Assembly (NCBI GenBank): GCA_002007465.1
Contig: LNAC01000845.1
Span: 471,290 to 535,289, forward strand
Length of the DNA stretch: 64,000 nt
Direction of reading: 5' to 3'
Source: Ailurus styani
Taxonomy: Eukaryota; Chordata; Mammalia; Carnivora; Ailuridae
The notes under the pieces are model-generated. The model was not told where the DNA came from and searched no databases. It saw only the letters and a list, made by a program, of their open reading frames with translations. Of this stretch, positions 1-10,910 are shown in pieces. The first letter of the stretch is position 1, and each line of letters opens with the position of its first letter. Position numbers and translations under genes: made by a program.

Positions 1-545
1 ATACACCTGATAGAGGATTTAAAGTAATGATCATAAGGATATTCAGTGGACTTGAAAAAAGAGTAGAGATCATCAGAGAAATCTTAACAAAGAGAGAGAA
101 AACATAAAAAAGTTCCAGAGATGAGGAACACAATAAATAAAATTAAAAATACATTAGATTGAGTAAGTAGCAGTCTAGCAGACTAATTAGTGACTTGGAG
201 GACAGAATAATGGAAAGTAATCAAACTGAGAGGAAAAATTATGCAAACTGAGAATAGTCTTAGGGAACTCAGTGCTGTATCAACACTCGCATTATAGGGA
301 TCCTAGAAGAGAGAGAAAAGGGGGTAGAAAATTTATTTGCATAAATAATAGTGGAAAATATGCTAATCTGAGGAAGGAAACTGATATCCAGATCCAGGAG
401 GTACAGAGATCCCCTCCAAAAATCAAGCCACAGGGTTCTACATGAAGACACATAGTAATTAAAATGGTAAAAAGTAGTGATAAGGAAATAATTTTAAAAG
501 CAGCAAAAGAACAATAAGTTACACATAAGAGAAACCCATAAGGCT

Positions 546-785
546 ATGAGCATATTTTTCAGCAGAAACTTTGCAGGTCAAAGAAAATGGCATGATATAT
601 TCAAAGTGCTGAAAGTAAAAAACCTACAGCCAAGAATACTCTATCCAGCATGGCTATCATTCAGGATAGAAGAAATAAAGAGTCCCTTAGACAAACAAAA
701 ACTGAAGGAGCTCATGATGACTAAATCAGCTCTACAAGAAATATTAAAGAGGACTCTTAAAATGGAAAGGAAAGACCATAAGTGA
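546..785 (+). pseudogene. L1 ORF1p C-terminal domain remnant
   Basis: The 79-residue open stretch reads RKWHDIFKVLKVKNLQPRIL followed by a YPAWLSFRIEEIKSPLDKQK-like segment and ends MERKDHK. This is the C-terminal RNA-binding domain of L1 ORF1p, the RNA chaperone of the L1 particle. Sequence upstream (about 1-545) is the coiled-coil and RRM part in pieces, with in-frame stops. It lies inside the L1 at the window start and is non-functional. Confidence 0.85.
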
Positions 786-1143
786 GAGTATGAAAAGTAA
801 AAAAAAAAAAAAAAGCAGCAAAAATAAGTATTTCCATAAAAATCAGTGAAGAAATTCATAAAATAAAAGGATGTAAAATATGACACCATATCCCTAAAAA
901 ATGGAGGAGTAAAGAAGGGGTTCAAACTTAAGTGACCATCAATTTAATATAGACTACTATATGCAAAAGATGTTATATACAAACCTCATGTAACCACAAA
1001 TCAAAAACCAGTAATAGATATGCAAAGAATAAAGGGAAAGGAATCCAAGTGCAATGCTAAAGAAAGCCAACAAACCATGAAAGACAGCAAGAGAAGAAAG
1101 GGTCAGAGAAAAACTAAAAAACAACCATAGAACAAGTAACAAA

Positions 1144-1455
1144 ATGGCAATAAACACATATCTATCAATGATTACTATGAATATAAAAGGACTAAACACT
1201 CTTATCAAAAGACAGGGTGACAGAGTAGATTAAAAAATAAGACCCATCTATATGTTGCCTATAGGAGCCTCATTTCGGACCAAAGAAACATGCAGAATGA
1301 AAAAGAGGGGATGGAGAAATATTTATCATGCAAATGGATTTCAAAAAAAAATCTGGGGTAGCAATATTTACATTAGACAAAATAGACTTTATTTACTTTT
1401 TTTCTTTTTTGGACAAAATAGACTTTAAAACAAAAAGCGTGACAAGAAACAAAGA
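1144..1455 (+). pseudogene. L1 ORF2p N-terminal (endonuclease) remnant
   Basis: The start of ORF2 is recognisable from the ATGGCAATAAACACATATCT segment and the conceptual order MAINTYLSMITMNIKGLN, followed by the region that normally carries the first endonuclease motifs. The frame is broken by stops, and the copy is cut off near 1,455, where a SINE-derived stretch follows. It is a fragment of the 1-4,259 L1. Confidence 0.75.
1376..1427. repeat. 20 bp pyrimidine-rich insert with 16 bp direct repeats
   Basis: GACAAAATAGACTTTA occurs at 1,376-1,391 and again at 1,412-1,427, flanking a 20-base T-rich insert at 1,392-1,411. The L1 reading continues across the pair when the insert and one copy are removed. 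The layout is that of a retrotransposition target-site duplication around little more than a tail. Confidence 0.7.
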
Positions 1456-1456
1456 A

Positions 1457-1580
1457 GGGGGCATTTGGGTGACTCAGTTAAGTGTCTGACTTTAGTTCAG
1501 GATATGATCTCAGGGTCCTAGAATCGAGCCCTGTGTTGGGCTCCCTGTTTAGCAGGGAGTCTGCTTGTCCTTCTCCCTCA
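1457..1580 (+). mobile_element. CAN SINE (SINEC), degraded, tail missing
   Basis: GGGGGCATTTGGGTGACTCA is a diverged SINEC head. It is followed by the CTCAGGGTCCTAGAATCGAG B-box region and the CTCCCTGTTTAGCAGGGAGT arm. The AATAAA-rich tail is absent and the sequence passes straight into L1 reverse-transcriptase DNA, so a deletion removed the SINE tail together with part of the L1. Confidence 0.85.
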
Positions 1581-2411
1581 AATTAATTCAATGAGACCAG
1601 CATTCCCCTGATACCAAAAGCAGATAAAGACATCATAAAAAAAATATGCAAAAACAACAACAAAAAACACTGTGGCCAATAACCCTAATGAACATGGATG
1701 CAAATTTCCACAACACAATAATAGCAAACTGAGTTCAACAATACATTACAAAAATCATTCACAATGATCAAGTGGGATTTATTCCTGTGTTGTAAGTGTG
1801 GTTCAATATTCACAAATCAATGTGTTACATCACATCAATAAGAGAAAGGATAACCACACAATCATTTCAAAAGATGTAGAAAATGCATTTGACAAAGTGC
1901 AATATGCATTCATGATAAAAACTCTTAACAAAGTAGGTGTATAGGGAACATACCTCAACATAATAAAGTCCATATATCCATCGCTAATATCATTCTCAAC
2001 GGGGAACACTCAGAGCTTTCCCTTTAGGTCAGGAACAAGACAGGGAAGTCTACTCTCACTACTCCTATTTAACATAGTACTGGAAGTCCTAGCTACAGCA
2101 ATCAGACAGCAAAAAGCAATAAAAAGTATCCAAATTGGCAAGGAAGAAGTAAAACTTAACTATTTGCAGATGACATGGTACTCTATATAGAACATCCTAA
2201 AGACTCCACCAAGCTAGAATTGATAAATGAATTCAGTAAAGTCACAGGATATACAATTAATGCATAAAATCCATAGCATTTCTATATACCAAAAATGAAG
2301 CACAGAAAGAGAAATTAAGGAAAAAAATAACATTTAAAATTCCACCAAAAATATTAAGATATCTACGAATAAGCCTAACCAAAGAGGTGAAAGACCTGTA
2401 CTCTGAAAACT

Positions 2412-2618
2412 ATGAAAAACCAAGAAAAGAAACTGAAGAAGACACAGAAATGGACAGACATTCCATGCTCATGGATTGGAAGAATAAATTTTAAAATGTC
2501 TACACTACCCAAAGCAATCTGCACATTTAATGCAATCCTTATTAAAATACCAATGGCATTTTTCACAGAACTAGAACAAACAATCCTAAAATTTGTATGG
2601 AACCACAAAAGACCCTGA
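2412..2618 (+). pseudogene. L1 ORF2p C-terminal part, fragment
   Basis: The open stretch ends with [20 protein letters not shown] and then KFVWNHKRP, which is the thumb/C-terminal region of L1 ORF2p just after reverse transcriptase. Stops and frameshifts lie on both sides. It belongs to the 1-4,259 element. Confidence 0.85.
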
Positions 2619-2904
2619 AGAGCCAAAGCAATGTTGAAAAAGAAAAGCAAAGCTGAAGGCATCACAATTCTGTACTTCACGCTGTATTACAAAGGTGTAG
2701 TAATTAAAACAGTATGGTACTAGCACATAGACACATAGATCAATGGAACAGATTAAAAAATCTAGAAAGAACCCCACAATTATATGGTCAATTAATCTTC
2801 GACAAAGCAGGAAAGAATATCCAATGGGAAAAAGATAGACTCTCCAAAAAATGATTTTGGGAAAACTGGACAGCAACATGGGAAACAATGAAACTGGACC
2901 ACTT

Positions 2905-2908
<4 letters not shown>

Positions 2909-2953
<45 letters not shown>
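2909..2953. repeat. (CA)n microsatellite inside L1 ORF2
   Basis: An uninterrupted run of about 22 AC units replaces the short ACACCATACACAAA-type segment found at this position in other L1 copies of this window (compare 46,582). It is probably an expansion seeded by the CA-rich L1 sequence. Confidence 0.95.
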
Positions 2954-2955
<2 letters not shown>

Positions 2956-3368
2956 TTCCAAATGGATGAAAGACCTAAATGTGAGACCTGAAACCACAAA
3001 AATCCTAGAACAGAGCATAGGCAGTAATTTCTCTGACATGTGCTGTAGCAACTTTTATATAGATAGGCTCCCCTGAGGCAAGGGGAAAAAAAGCAAAAAT
3101 AAACTATTGGGACTATATCAAAATAAAAAGCTATTGCACAGTGAAGGAAACAATCAACAAAACTAAATGGCAACCTACAGAACAGGAGAAGATATATGCA
3201 AATGACATATCCTATAAAAGGTTAATATTCAAAAATATAAAGAACTTATACAAATCAACCCCCCCCAAAAAAAACCAATTGAATTAAAAAACGGGCAGAA
3301 GACATGAACAGACATTTCTCCAAAGGAAACATCCAGATGGCCAACAGACACATGAAAAGATATTCATT

Positions 3369-3557
3369 GGGGTGCCTGGGTGGCTCAGTCATTAGCGTCT
3401 CCCTTTGGCTCAGGTCATGATCCCAAGGTCCTGGGATTGAGCCCCACATCAGGCTCCCTGCTCAGTGGGCTTGCCTCTCCCTCTCCTACTCCCCCAGCTT
3501 GTGTTCCCTCTCTTGCTGTCTCTCTCTCTCTGTCAAATAAATAAAGTCTTAGAAAAA
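3369..3557 (+). mobile_element. CAN SINE (SINEC) in L1 ORF2
   Basis: The head GGGGTGCCTGGGTGGCTCAG, the body and the tail TCAAATAAATAAAGTCTTAG are all present. Target-site duplication AAGATATTCAT flanks it (about 3,358-3,368 and 3,558-3,569). It is inserted in sense orientation in the L1. Confidence 0.95.
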
Positions 3558-4259
3558 AAGATATTCATCATCATTTGCCTTCAGGAAAATGCAAATCAAG
3601 ACTACAATGAGATGTTATCTCACACCTGTAAGAATGGCTAAACACAACAAACAACAGGTGTTGGTGAGGATGTGAAGAAAAAGGAACCCTCTTGCACCAT
3701 TGGCAGGAATGCAAACTACTATAGCCACTCTGGAAAAGAATGTGGAGGTTCTTCAAAAAGTTAAAAATAGAACTACCCTATGATCCAATAATCATACTAC
3801 TGGGTATTCATCCAAAGAATACAAAAAGACTAATCAAAAGGATATAGGTACCCCTATGTTCACAGCAGCATTATTTATAATAGCCAAGATATGGAAAGAG
3901 CCCAAGCATCTACTGATTAATGAATGGATAAAGAAGATGTGTTATTTATATAAATAATGGAATATTACTGAGTCATAAAAAGAATGAAATCTTGCCATTT
4001 ACAATGACATGGATGGATCTAGAGAGCATAATGCTAAGTGAAATAACTCAGAGAAAGACAAATACCACATGATTTCACTCATATATTGAATTTAAGAAAC
4101 AAAACTAATGTACAAAGGCGAAAAGAAGAGAAAGAGACCGAGAAACAGTGTCTTAACTATAGAGAACAAATTGATCATTTCTAGACAGAAGGTGAGTGAA
4201 GGAGGGTTAAATAGGTGATGAGCATTAAGGAATGACTTGTGACAAGCAGTGGGTGATTA

Positions 4260-4991
4260 AAATGAAAACCTAAAAAAATTAAACTACTATATAATCCAGC
4301 AATGTGTATACATCCAAAGGAATTGAGATCAGGATCTTGAAGATATACCTCTACTTCTATGTCCATTGCAGCATTTTTCAAAATAGACAAGACATGGAAG
4401 CAACCTAAATGTCCATTGATGGATAAATGGATAAAGAAAAGTGATATAAATATTATCCAGTCTTGTAAAGGAGGAAATCCTGCCATTTGTGACAATATAG
4501 ATAAAACCTGGAGAACATTATGCTAAATTAAATAAGTGAAATGCAAAATTATAAATACTGTACAATACTACTTACATGAGCAACCTAAAATATTCATATT
4601 TAGAGAAGCATAGAGTAGAATGATGTTTGCCAGGTTGTGAGGCAAGGAGGAAATGAAGAGGTATTAGTCACAAGTATAAAATTTCAGTTATGTAAAATGG
4701 CTAAGTCCTAGAGATCTAACACACAGCATAGTGCCTGGAATTAAAAATATTGTATTATATATTTAAAAATTTGCTAAGATGGTCAATCTTTTGTCGGGTG
4801 TTCTCATCACAAAAATAATAATAAATAAGGAGGGTGGGAAGAAACTTTTAGAGGTGATGGATATGTTTATGGTATAGATTGTGATGATGGTTTCATGGAT
4901 GCATATTTGTATCTAAACTTATCAAGTTGTATACATAAACATGTACAAGTTTGTGTAAGTCAATCATACCATAATAAAGAGATTCTTAAAA
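4260..4991 (+). mobile_element. Old L1 (L1MA/L1MB-like) 3' end
   Basis: The ORF2 C-terminal segment (CCAGCAATGTGTATACATCC, GATGGATAAATGGATAAAGA) is followed by a 3' UTR-like stretch ending CATACCATAATAAAGAGATT. The divergence is clearly greater than in the preceding element. It directly abuts the truncated end of the first L1, so one has been cut by the other or by a deletion. Subfamily naming is tentative. Confidence 0.75.
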
Positions 4992-5229
4992 AGAACAGAT
5001 TGAGTTCCATGAGCATGCAACAGATTTAGAAAAAAACAACTCAGAATGAGATTGAAAATGTATCCATTTCAGAAGAACAGGTATCCACACTGAAGCAGTT
5101 TGGAGGCCCTAAGAAAACCAGAAGCTGATGCAAACATATAGGAAAAATCCTATTTTACTTTGCCCTCATACTCAATTCAGAGAGAAAGCATGGTTAGATG
5201 ATGTTTTACAGGTAGGGAACTATACCAGA

Positions 5230-5342
5230 AAATCCAGGTTCCAGCCAAAGCACATCACAAATTGGTTGTGTGACTTGGAGAAAGCAATTTAACTTCTTTA
5301 TCACTTAGTTTACCCATTTAGCTAGTGGGTATAATAATGACT
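5230..5342 (+). mobile_element. MIR SINE fragment
   Basis: The MIR core signature is seen: TTGTGTGACTTGGAGAAAGC, then TTAACTTCTTTATCACTTAG and a GGTATAATAATGA end. MIR is an ancient mammalian tRNA-derived SINE. This copy is highly diverged and lacks both ends. Confidence 0.75.
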
Positions 5343-6107
5343 TTTTAAAAAAAATAATAAGTTTACTGTAAAAAGAAAGGAGATTATAAGTGTGAATGTC
5401 TATTGTAACACATTAAAACTTTAAACAAATGCATGATATCTCTTTAATATTAGCATAAGATGACAAAATTTTTAATTCTTTTGCTCTGTGTAGTCAGATG
5501 TCTGTGGTTATTAACAGTCCATAACAATTATGTTTCCTGTATACTTGAAGGTCATAGATAAAATCCAGCAGTCAGGCGGAATAGAAAACTCTTATCACCT
5601 TTATGATGGTTTGTTTTCAGTTCAGAGCACCTAGAAGCTGGACAGCATTCAGCCCCTGAAATGCAAAGGACTGAGCCAAGTATAAAAGTCATCCTCTAGC
5701 TCAGGAGGGGCTTATTGCTTTTATTTGGTCAATTTTCTTATTTACTATCAATCACTCTCATATTTCAGGAAAGTAAACAGGAAGGGGTTTTGCAAAGGAG
5801 TTCTTCAACTTTGCAGTGTTGGAATCCCTATTCAAGTACATACTGATCTGACACAATCTCAGCAGGCAACAATATTCAGAAAATCTAGGCTCTAGTCACA
5901 GTCATCACTTAGTTTAGATAATTACACTGAAAAACAATGAAAGAAAAACCCCCAAAACAAAAACAAGCTATGTGGCAGTTTCTTTGCATTTTGTGTGGGT
6001 ATGGACAAACTATTGCTATTGCTTTGTGCACAAATATTGATTGGCTATTTGAGTGTCATACTAACAGAGAAAATAAGCACAATAAATGACTCTGAAACTA
6101 TACTGAG
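5343..6107. other. Unassigned AT-rich sequence
   Basis: No open frame of note, no SINE head and no LINE motif were recognised. AT-rich, ordinary-looking single-copy DNA on reading. An ancient repeat too diverged to see by eye is possible. Confidence 0.4.
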
Positions 6108-6240
6108 TTCAACAAACACTTCTTGAGTGATTTATACTTCCAGACACCATACTAGGCACTTGAGATGCAAAGAAAAATAATGGTTTCTTACTTTTGAGGA
6201 AGTTCCATTTAGTAAAACTATTTCATTGTCAGTGATGAAC
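6108..6240 (-). mobile_element. L2-like 3' end, antisense
   Basis: TTCAACAAACACTTCTTGAG, CATACTAGGCACTTGAGATG and a TTTTGAGGAAGTTCC stretch match the complement of the L2 3' end pattern (complement of the ACAATAAATATTTGTTGAAT type). Strongly diverged. Confidence 0.5.
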
Positions 6241-6719
6241 ATAATAATAAAGGTGTTTTCCTCACTTGTAATACAGAAAATTCACCTTTGGTGAGTTCTT
6301 GTTATCCAATGCAAGTATTATAATGGATTCCAGTTATTTTTCTTAGCATAAATCAGTCACCTGTTCTGCTCCCCAGGCTCAAATCTTGAGTTTCATCTGT
6401 GGCAACTGGATTTTTTTATACACAAGGAATATTCAAATTCTGTCTATTCTTTCTTCGTGTAAGTTTTCATATTTGTACTTTCATTTATACGTTTTTGAAT
6501 GGGGCTTTTGGGTATCAAATACAGAAGGTTAACTCAATCATATGTTTCAGTCCAGGGCACACAATCACCACTGTTAGACTCTTCTTTGGTTTTATTACAC
6601 TGCTGTTTTCTTTTTCTCTTTCTTCCTGTCTTCTTTGATTTCACCTTCTTTCCTCCTATAGGCACTTACTTTAATGCCACTCTTTCTCTGTAACTCATTC
6701 ATATTTGCATGCTTTACAC
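6241..6719. other. Unassigned sequence with pyrimidine-rich part
   Basis: Two overlapping short open stretches on the plus strand around 6,399-6,693 are rich in Phe, Leu and Ser because the DNA is T-rich. They show no family resemblance and I do not call them genes. A TC-rich patch lies at about 6,607-6,660. Confidence 0.4.
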
Positions 6720-8335
6720 TTAAATATTATTTACAATATCATTGTTTCATATTTTTTTAAACCAATAGTGTATTTTAAGGATCAATTAAGTTGCTATTCG
6801 ACCTTTAGTTTGTTATTTGTGATTGATGCATAGTATTCTATGGTACTTGCTGAATAAGTAAATTTTACTTATTTCCTCAGATAATGGAAACATAAGGTGC
6901 TATTCACTCTGCTTCCACAACTAATGCTGTGATATATATCTTTGTGTGAGACATTTCTGGGTCTGTGTAGCAGATAATGTTGGGTATTAAGTTTATTGAT
7001 ATGCAAATATTTCCCCCTGTCTAGGGCTTATTTTTAATTCTCTTAAAGGTGTACTTTCCAGAGCAAAAGTTTTTAACTTTAATGAATTCTGATTTATCAA
7101 TTTCTCTTTTATGGATTATGCTTTAGATCTCATGTCTAGGAAATCTTTACCTAACTCAAGACCACAAAGATTTTCTTCCATGATTTTTCTAAGTCTTACA
7201 GTTTTAATTTTTACATTTGGGTCTATGATCCATTTTTGGTTAACTTTTGTATATGGTATGAGTTATGGATAGAAGTTCATGCATATGTGTTCATGAATAT
7301 GTGTGTGTGTGTGAGTCTATGTCTCTCTATTCTGTTCCACTGTCAATATTTAGTTACATATACTATAGTGGTTACCATAGCTTTATAATAAATCTTTAAA
7401 TAAGCTCATATTAGTCCTCAAACTTTGTTCTATTCCACTTTTTTGGGGGGGAGAGGGTTACTCTAGTTCCTTCACATTTCTCTACACAGTTTAGAATGAA
7501 CTTGACAATTTTTATGATAAAAACCTATTGATATTTTGTTTGGGAATGTGAGAAATCTATAGAGGAATTTGGAGAGAATTAACATCTTAACAATGTTAAG
7601 TCTTCCAAACCATAAATAAGGTGTATTTCCATTTATTAAGGCATTCTTTATCTCAATAATGGTATTTTTGTTTTTCAGTGTACAACTATTTCACATCTTT
7701 TGTCAGATTTATTGATAAATATTTAATTTTGATGCAATTGTAAATGTTCTATTTTTAATATTAATAGCCACTTATTTTTTTGCAATTCTACAGAAAAATA
7801 AGATTTTTGTATTTGACCTTTCATCCTTCAACCCTGCTAAGCTCACTCACTTGTTCTAATATCTTTTCTGTAAATTATATTAGATTTTCTACACAGGTGA
7901 CCATGTCATCTGCAAATAGGCATTTTTATTTTCCTTTCCAAGGTGCATGACTTTTCTTTTTCTTGCTTGATTGCACTATCTATAACCTTCAGTACAATGT
8001 CAAATAGAAATGGTAAGAGCAAATATCCTTGTCTTATTCCTAATCTTGGGGTGAAAGCATTCTTTCACCATTAAGTACTATGTTAGATGAAAATTTTTCA
8101 TAAAGGATCCTTGACAAGTTGAGGAAGTTCCCTTCTATTCTTAATATGCTGTAAGTTTTTTTCTATATTTTTCTATATTGTCCAGTTTTTTTTTCCTGCA
8201 TCTATTGAGAATGACCCTATGGTTTTTCTTTTTGTTTATTAATGTGTTTAATTTCCTTGATTTATACCTGAATGTTAAACCAACCCAACAGTCTTCATTC
8301 TTACAATAAACTCCCATTTGTTCAGAATGTATTAC
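6720..8335 (-). mobile_element. Old L1, antisense, ORF2 part
   Basis: Plus-strand reading shows complements of L1 ORF2 landmarks: TCTAGGAAATCTTTACCTAA, GGTCTATGATCCATTTTTGG, TCTATTCTGTTCCACTGTCA, ATGTCATCTGCAAATAGGCA (the complement of the reverse-transcriptase YADD region) and CCTTGTCTTATTCCTAATCT. It is strongly diverged and without long frames. An end in the ORF2 reverse-transcriptase part near 8,335 is inferred from loss of L1 resemblance at the microsatellite. Confidence 0.8.
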
Positions 8336-8383
8336 ATACACACACACACACACACACACACATGCACACACACACACACACAC
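8336..8383. repeat. (CA)n microsatellite
   Basis: About 23 CA units with one TG interruption in the middle (CACATGCACA). It sits at the end of the antisense L1 stretch. Confidence 0.95.
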
Positions 8384-9759
8384 CCTGTAATACTGTATAG
8401 ATATTTTTGTTCATTGACAGTCTTACTCCTTTAGCCCTTTGGCTATGTCATTTTGCTGCCTTCTAGCATTCATTGTTTCTGATGAGAAGTCAGGGTAAGT
8501 CATGAATCCCAGCAACTTTGCTCTCAGAGAGAGCTTTGGTAGAACTATGGAGTCAACTGAGCTATGGGCAGGGTATAGGAGCAACACAGACAAGAATGTC
8601 ACATAATCCTACTCACAGTTCTTACCCAAGATTTGGTGTTTCGTTCTTGAATAAACAGTTCTAAATTTATCTTATGCTTTTGTTTATTTACAGAGCTCTG
8701 AAATGGTTGTTCCTCACGATTTTGTCCAGTTTAATTGATGCTTTCTGTGGGGAGAATTTATCAAACTTTTAAGCTACTGTAGGGGAAATACTACCTCCCT
8801 ATTGACCATTTTTCTTCCTTGCAATGACAACGGGGGGGCTAACTGTCTACCTAGGTATATGTGGAGAGAAAAAAAAAGGCAGACATTAAAAAACAAAGAT
8901 AAACAAAAACTCCCTTTCCTATTTTATCTAGTACCTATGGTTTCAGCCTCAACTATTAATGAGCTACTTCTCCTTTACCCATCCCCTCCAACCTATGACA
9001 CAGTCAATTTCTACCCTGCTACAGAATTTTCACAGGTGGTATTAATTTAATATATTCATCAAGCCACCTCTGGTATTTTTAGGTTTTGATTTTTGTTTTG
9101 GGGTTTCTATTATTTCATGGTAGGAAGTCAGCAACTGATGGTAGTATACCATTCTGTCACAGATCTGATTCTTTGCTTTTTCCTTAGCAGTCTTATTGTC
9201 TCTAGCTACTACAACCTTCATTATCATCTTTCCAGACTATTATATCTATATCCTACTCAATTTTCATGCTTTCTATTTCTGCTACTTCAATCTATATTAA
9301 ATACTGCCAAGAAATTACTCATACTAAAACCCTTCCTTGCAGATGTCATTGTTGAGAAGTTTTGAAAGGAAGATGTTCAGATTTTTGATGGATTATTTTA
9401 GGTCCATTATGAGGTAGTGATCACTATGGGAAAACCTACCTTAGCTAATTATTCCCCCATTTTGTTCTACAGACTGGGGATTATTACAGCCACTTAAAAT
9501 GTTAATTTCCATATCAAGGAATATAAGAATCAGGAAAAATTTAGTATTCTATTTTATAAGTTGCTAGATAAGATTTATGTACCTTGTTTCCCAAATTTGC
9601 AAAGGAATGGGATATACATGGCATCACTAAGGTGATGATTAGTAAGACTGTAGATCAAAATATCCTCTCAGAGCTTTTGCCCAACAGTAGTAGGAGACCC
9701 TGAGGATAAATATATCCTAATTAGGAGAAAAGACTTGCTCCTCACACCATTCCTGAGAA
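8384..9759. other. Unassigned sequence
   Basis: The first ~120 bases (TGCCTTCTAGCATTCATTGT, TTTCTGATGAGAAGTCAGG) resemble complements seen in L1 5' parts, but the match is short. The rest has no recognisable element. Open stretches at 8,802-9,050 and 9,093-9,365 look like chance frames: neither shows a domain or a convincing context. Confidence 0.4.
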
Positions 9760-9935
9760 CATTTTTTTTCCTTCATTCTTTACACATTAACTTCTGCTTA
9801 TTGCATAGAACACACTATGCTTTTCTAACCTAGGGACTTTGCATATACTCTCTTGGCCAGGAATGCACTTCATCCTTCTTTATAGGGCAGAGAATTGACA
9901 GTGATACTCTCTCATTTGTCTTCAATGCAATGTAG
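9760..9935 (+). mobile_element. Possible L2 fragment
   Basis: CTAACCTAGGGACTTTGCAT, followed by ACTCTCTTGGCCAGGAATGC, resembles the L2 stretch that reads CTTTGCACTTGCTGTTCC...CCTGGAATGC. It is short and diverged, and the call is tentative. Confidence 0.4.
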
Positions 9936-10315
9936 TTACTGGATTATGACCAAAAATACCCAAAAAACTGCAAGCTAAAGATAATATTAATAATGCAAAC
10001 ATAACTGAAACACAGAAAATGACAACTTTCCTATTGCTAATAGAACCTCTTCATCAGCCAGTTATGTGGTGAAAAGTAATGAAAATCTGATCAGCTCTTA
10101 TAAGTCAGCCAAATTGTTAGAAATGTCGACAAGATTTAAAAAAAAATGAACATATATCCACTAGTCTTAATGATAACATTGTCCCAAATGTAATGACATA
10201 GATGTCCTAAATGTTTATTAGTTAATGTTAGTGGGAAGATACCACATTTACAGACGTTGAAAAAATCAGCAAACAGAACACAAATCCATAATTCTATAGT
10301 ATTTTCAGCTAAGTT
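9936..10315. other. Unassigned sequence
   Basis: AT-rich, with no recognised repeat or gene. It ends at the target-site duplication of the next SINE. Confidence 0.4.
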
Positions 10316-10324
10316 GAAAGTCAT

Positions 10325-10533
10325 GGGCGCCTGGGTGGCTCAGTGGGTTAAAGCCTCTGCCTTCGGCTCAGGTCATGATCTCAGGGTCCTGGGATCGAGG
10401 CCCGCATCAGGCTCCCTGCTCCGCGGGGAGTCTGCCTCCTCCTCTCTCTCTGCCTGCCTCTTTGCCTACTTGTGATCTGATCTCTCTCTGTGTCAAATAA
10501 ATAAATAAATAAAAGAAGGAATTAAAAAAAAAA
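10325..10533 (+). mobile_element. CAN SINE, young arctoid/mustelid-type
   Basis: A complete element: GGGCGCCTGGGTGGCTCAGT head, GGGTTAAAGCCTCTGCC arm, CCTGGGATCGAGGCCCG, CT-rich block, and (AAAT)n/poly(A) tail. A perfect TSD GAAAGTCATG lies at 10,316-10,325 and 10,534-10,543. High identity to the 23.5, 28.8 and 63.9 kb copies marks a recently active subfamily. Confidence 0.97.
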
Positions 10534-10604
10534 GAAAGTCATGTGATATTTAATCTAGTAATTTATAATATGTTTCAACCAAAGTAAGTTATTTAAAATA
10601 CTGA

Positions 10605-10650
10605 AAGGGGGACAGCTGGGTGGCTCAGTTGGTTAAGCATTTGGTCAACA
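10605..10650 (+). mobile_element. CAN SINE head fragment
   Basis: AGGGGGACAGCTGGGTGGCT and CAGTTGGTTAAGCATTTGG form a SINEC 5' end that stops after ~45 bases and passes directly into LTR-like sequence at about 10,653, pointing to a deletion that fused the two. Confidence 0.8.
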
Positions 10651-10652
10651 GA

Positions 10653-10910
10653 GAGGGCCTTAATTCAATATGATTGGTCTCCTTATAAGAAGAGATCAGG
10701 ACACAGACACACATAAAGTGAAGACCATGTGAAGACAGAGGGAAAAGATGGCCATCTACAAACCAAGAAGAGAGGTCTCAAGATGAAACCAACACTGCTG
10801 ACACATCAGTCTTGGACTTTAGCCTCCAGAACTGTGAGAAAATAAATTTTTATTATTTAAGTACTCAGTCTGTAGTACTTCATTATGGTAGCCCTAACAA
10901 ACTAATGCAA
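10653..10910 (+). mobile_element. LTR fragment (ERVL-MaLR-like), 3' part
   Basis: GGGCCTTAATTCAATATGAT, CCTTATAAGAAGAGATCAGG, AGACCATGTGAAGACAGAGG, CCTCCAGAACTGTGAGAAAA and the CCCTAACAAACTAATGCA end are the 3' two-thirds of a widespread mammalian LTR. The same family forms the fuller copy at 30,960-31,418. The polyadenylation signal is AATAAA near 10,841. The family name is tentative; no internal retroviral genes are attached. Confidence 0.65.

Larger units (their letters stand above)
1..4259 (+). mobile_element. L1 LINE, sense, internally deleted and interrupted by SINEs
   Basis: A carnivoran L1 in sense orientation that enters from before the window. It holds decayed ORF1 (to 785), an inter-ORF region, an ORF2 start near 1,144 (MAINTYLSM-like), the endonuclease start to about 1,455, then a jump into the reverse-transcriptase half from about 1,590, and 3' ORF2 motifs such as FVWNHKRP near 2,600. 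Part of the endonuclease/RT region is missing, and a degraded SINE sits at the break. The 3' UTR stops abruptly at about 4,259 without poly(A). Stops and frameshifts throughout show it is dead. The exact subfamily is not determined. Confidence 0.9.

Noticed and set aside
2888..3076. Frames with (TH)n or (VC)n runs around CA repeats (also 8,141, 14,443, 47,623 and 55,317)
   Set aside because: Direct products of (CA)n/(GT)n microsatellites.
10325..10533. CAN SINEs as tRNA genes
   Set aside because: The heads descend from a tRNA and keep A- and B-box-like segments, but no cloverleaf with acceptor stem is present and a SINE body and tail follow.
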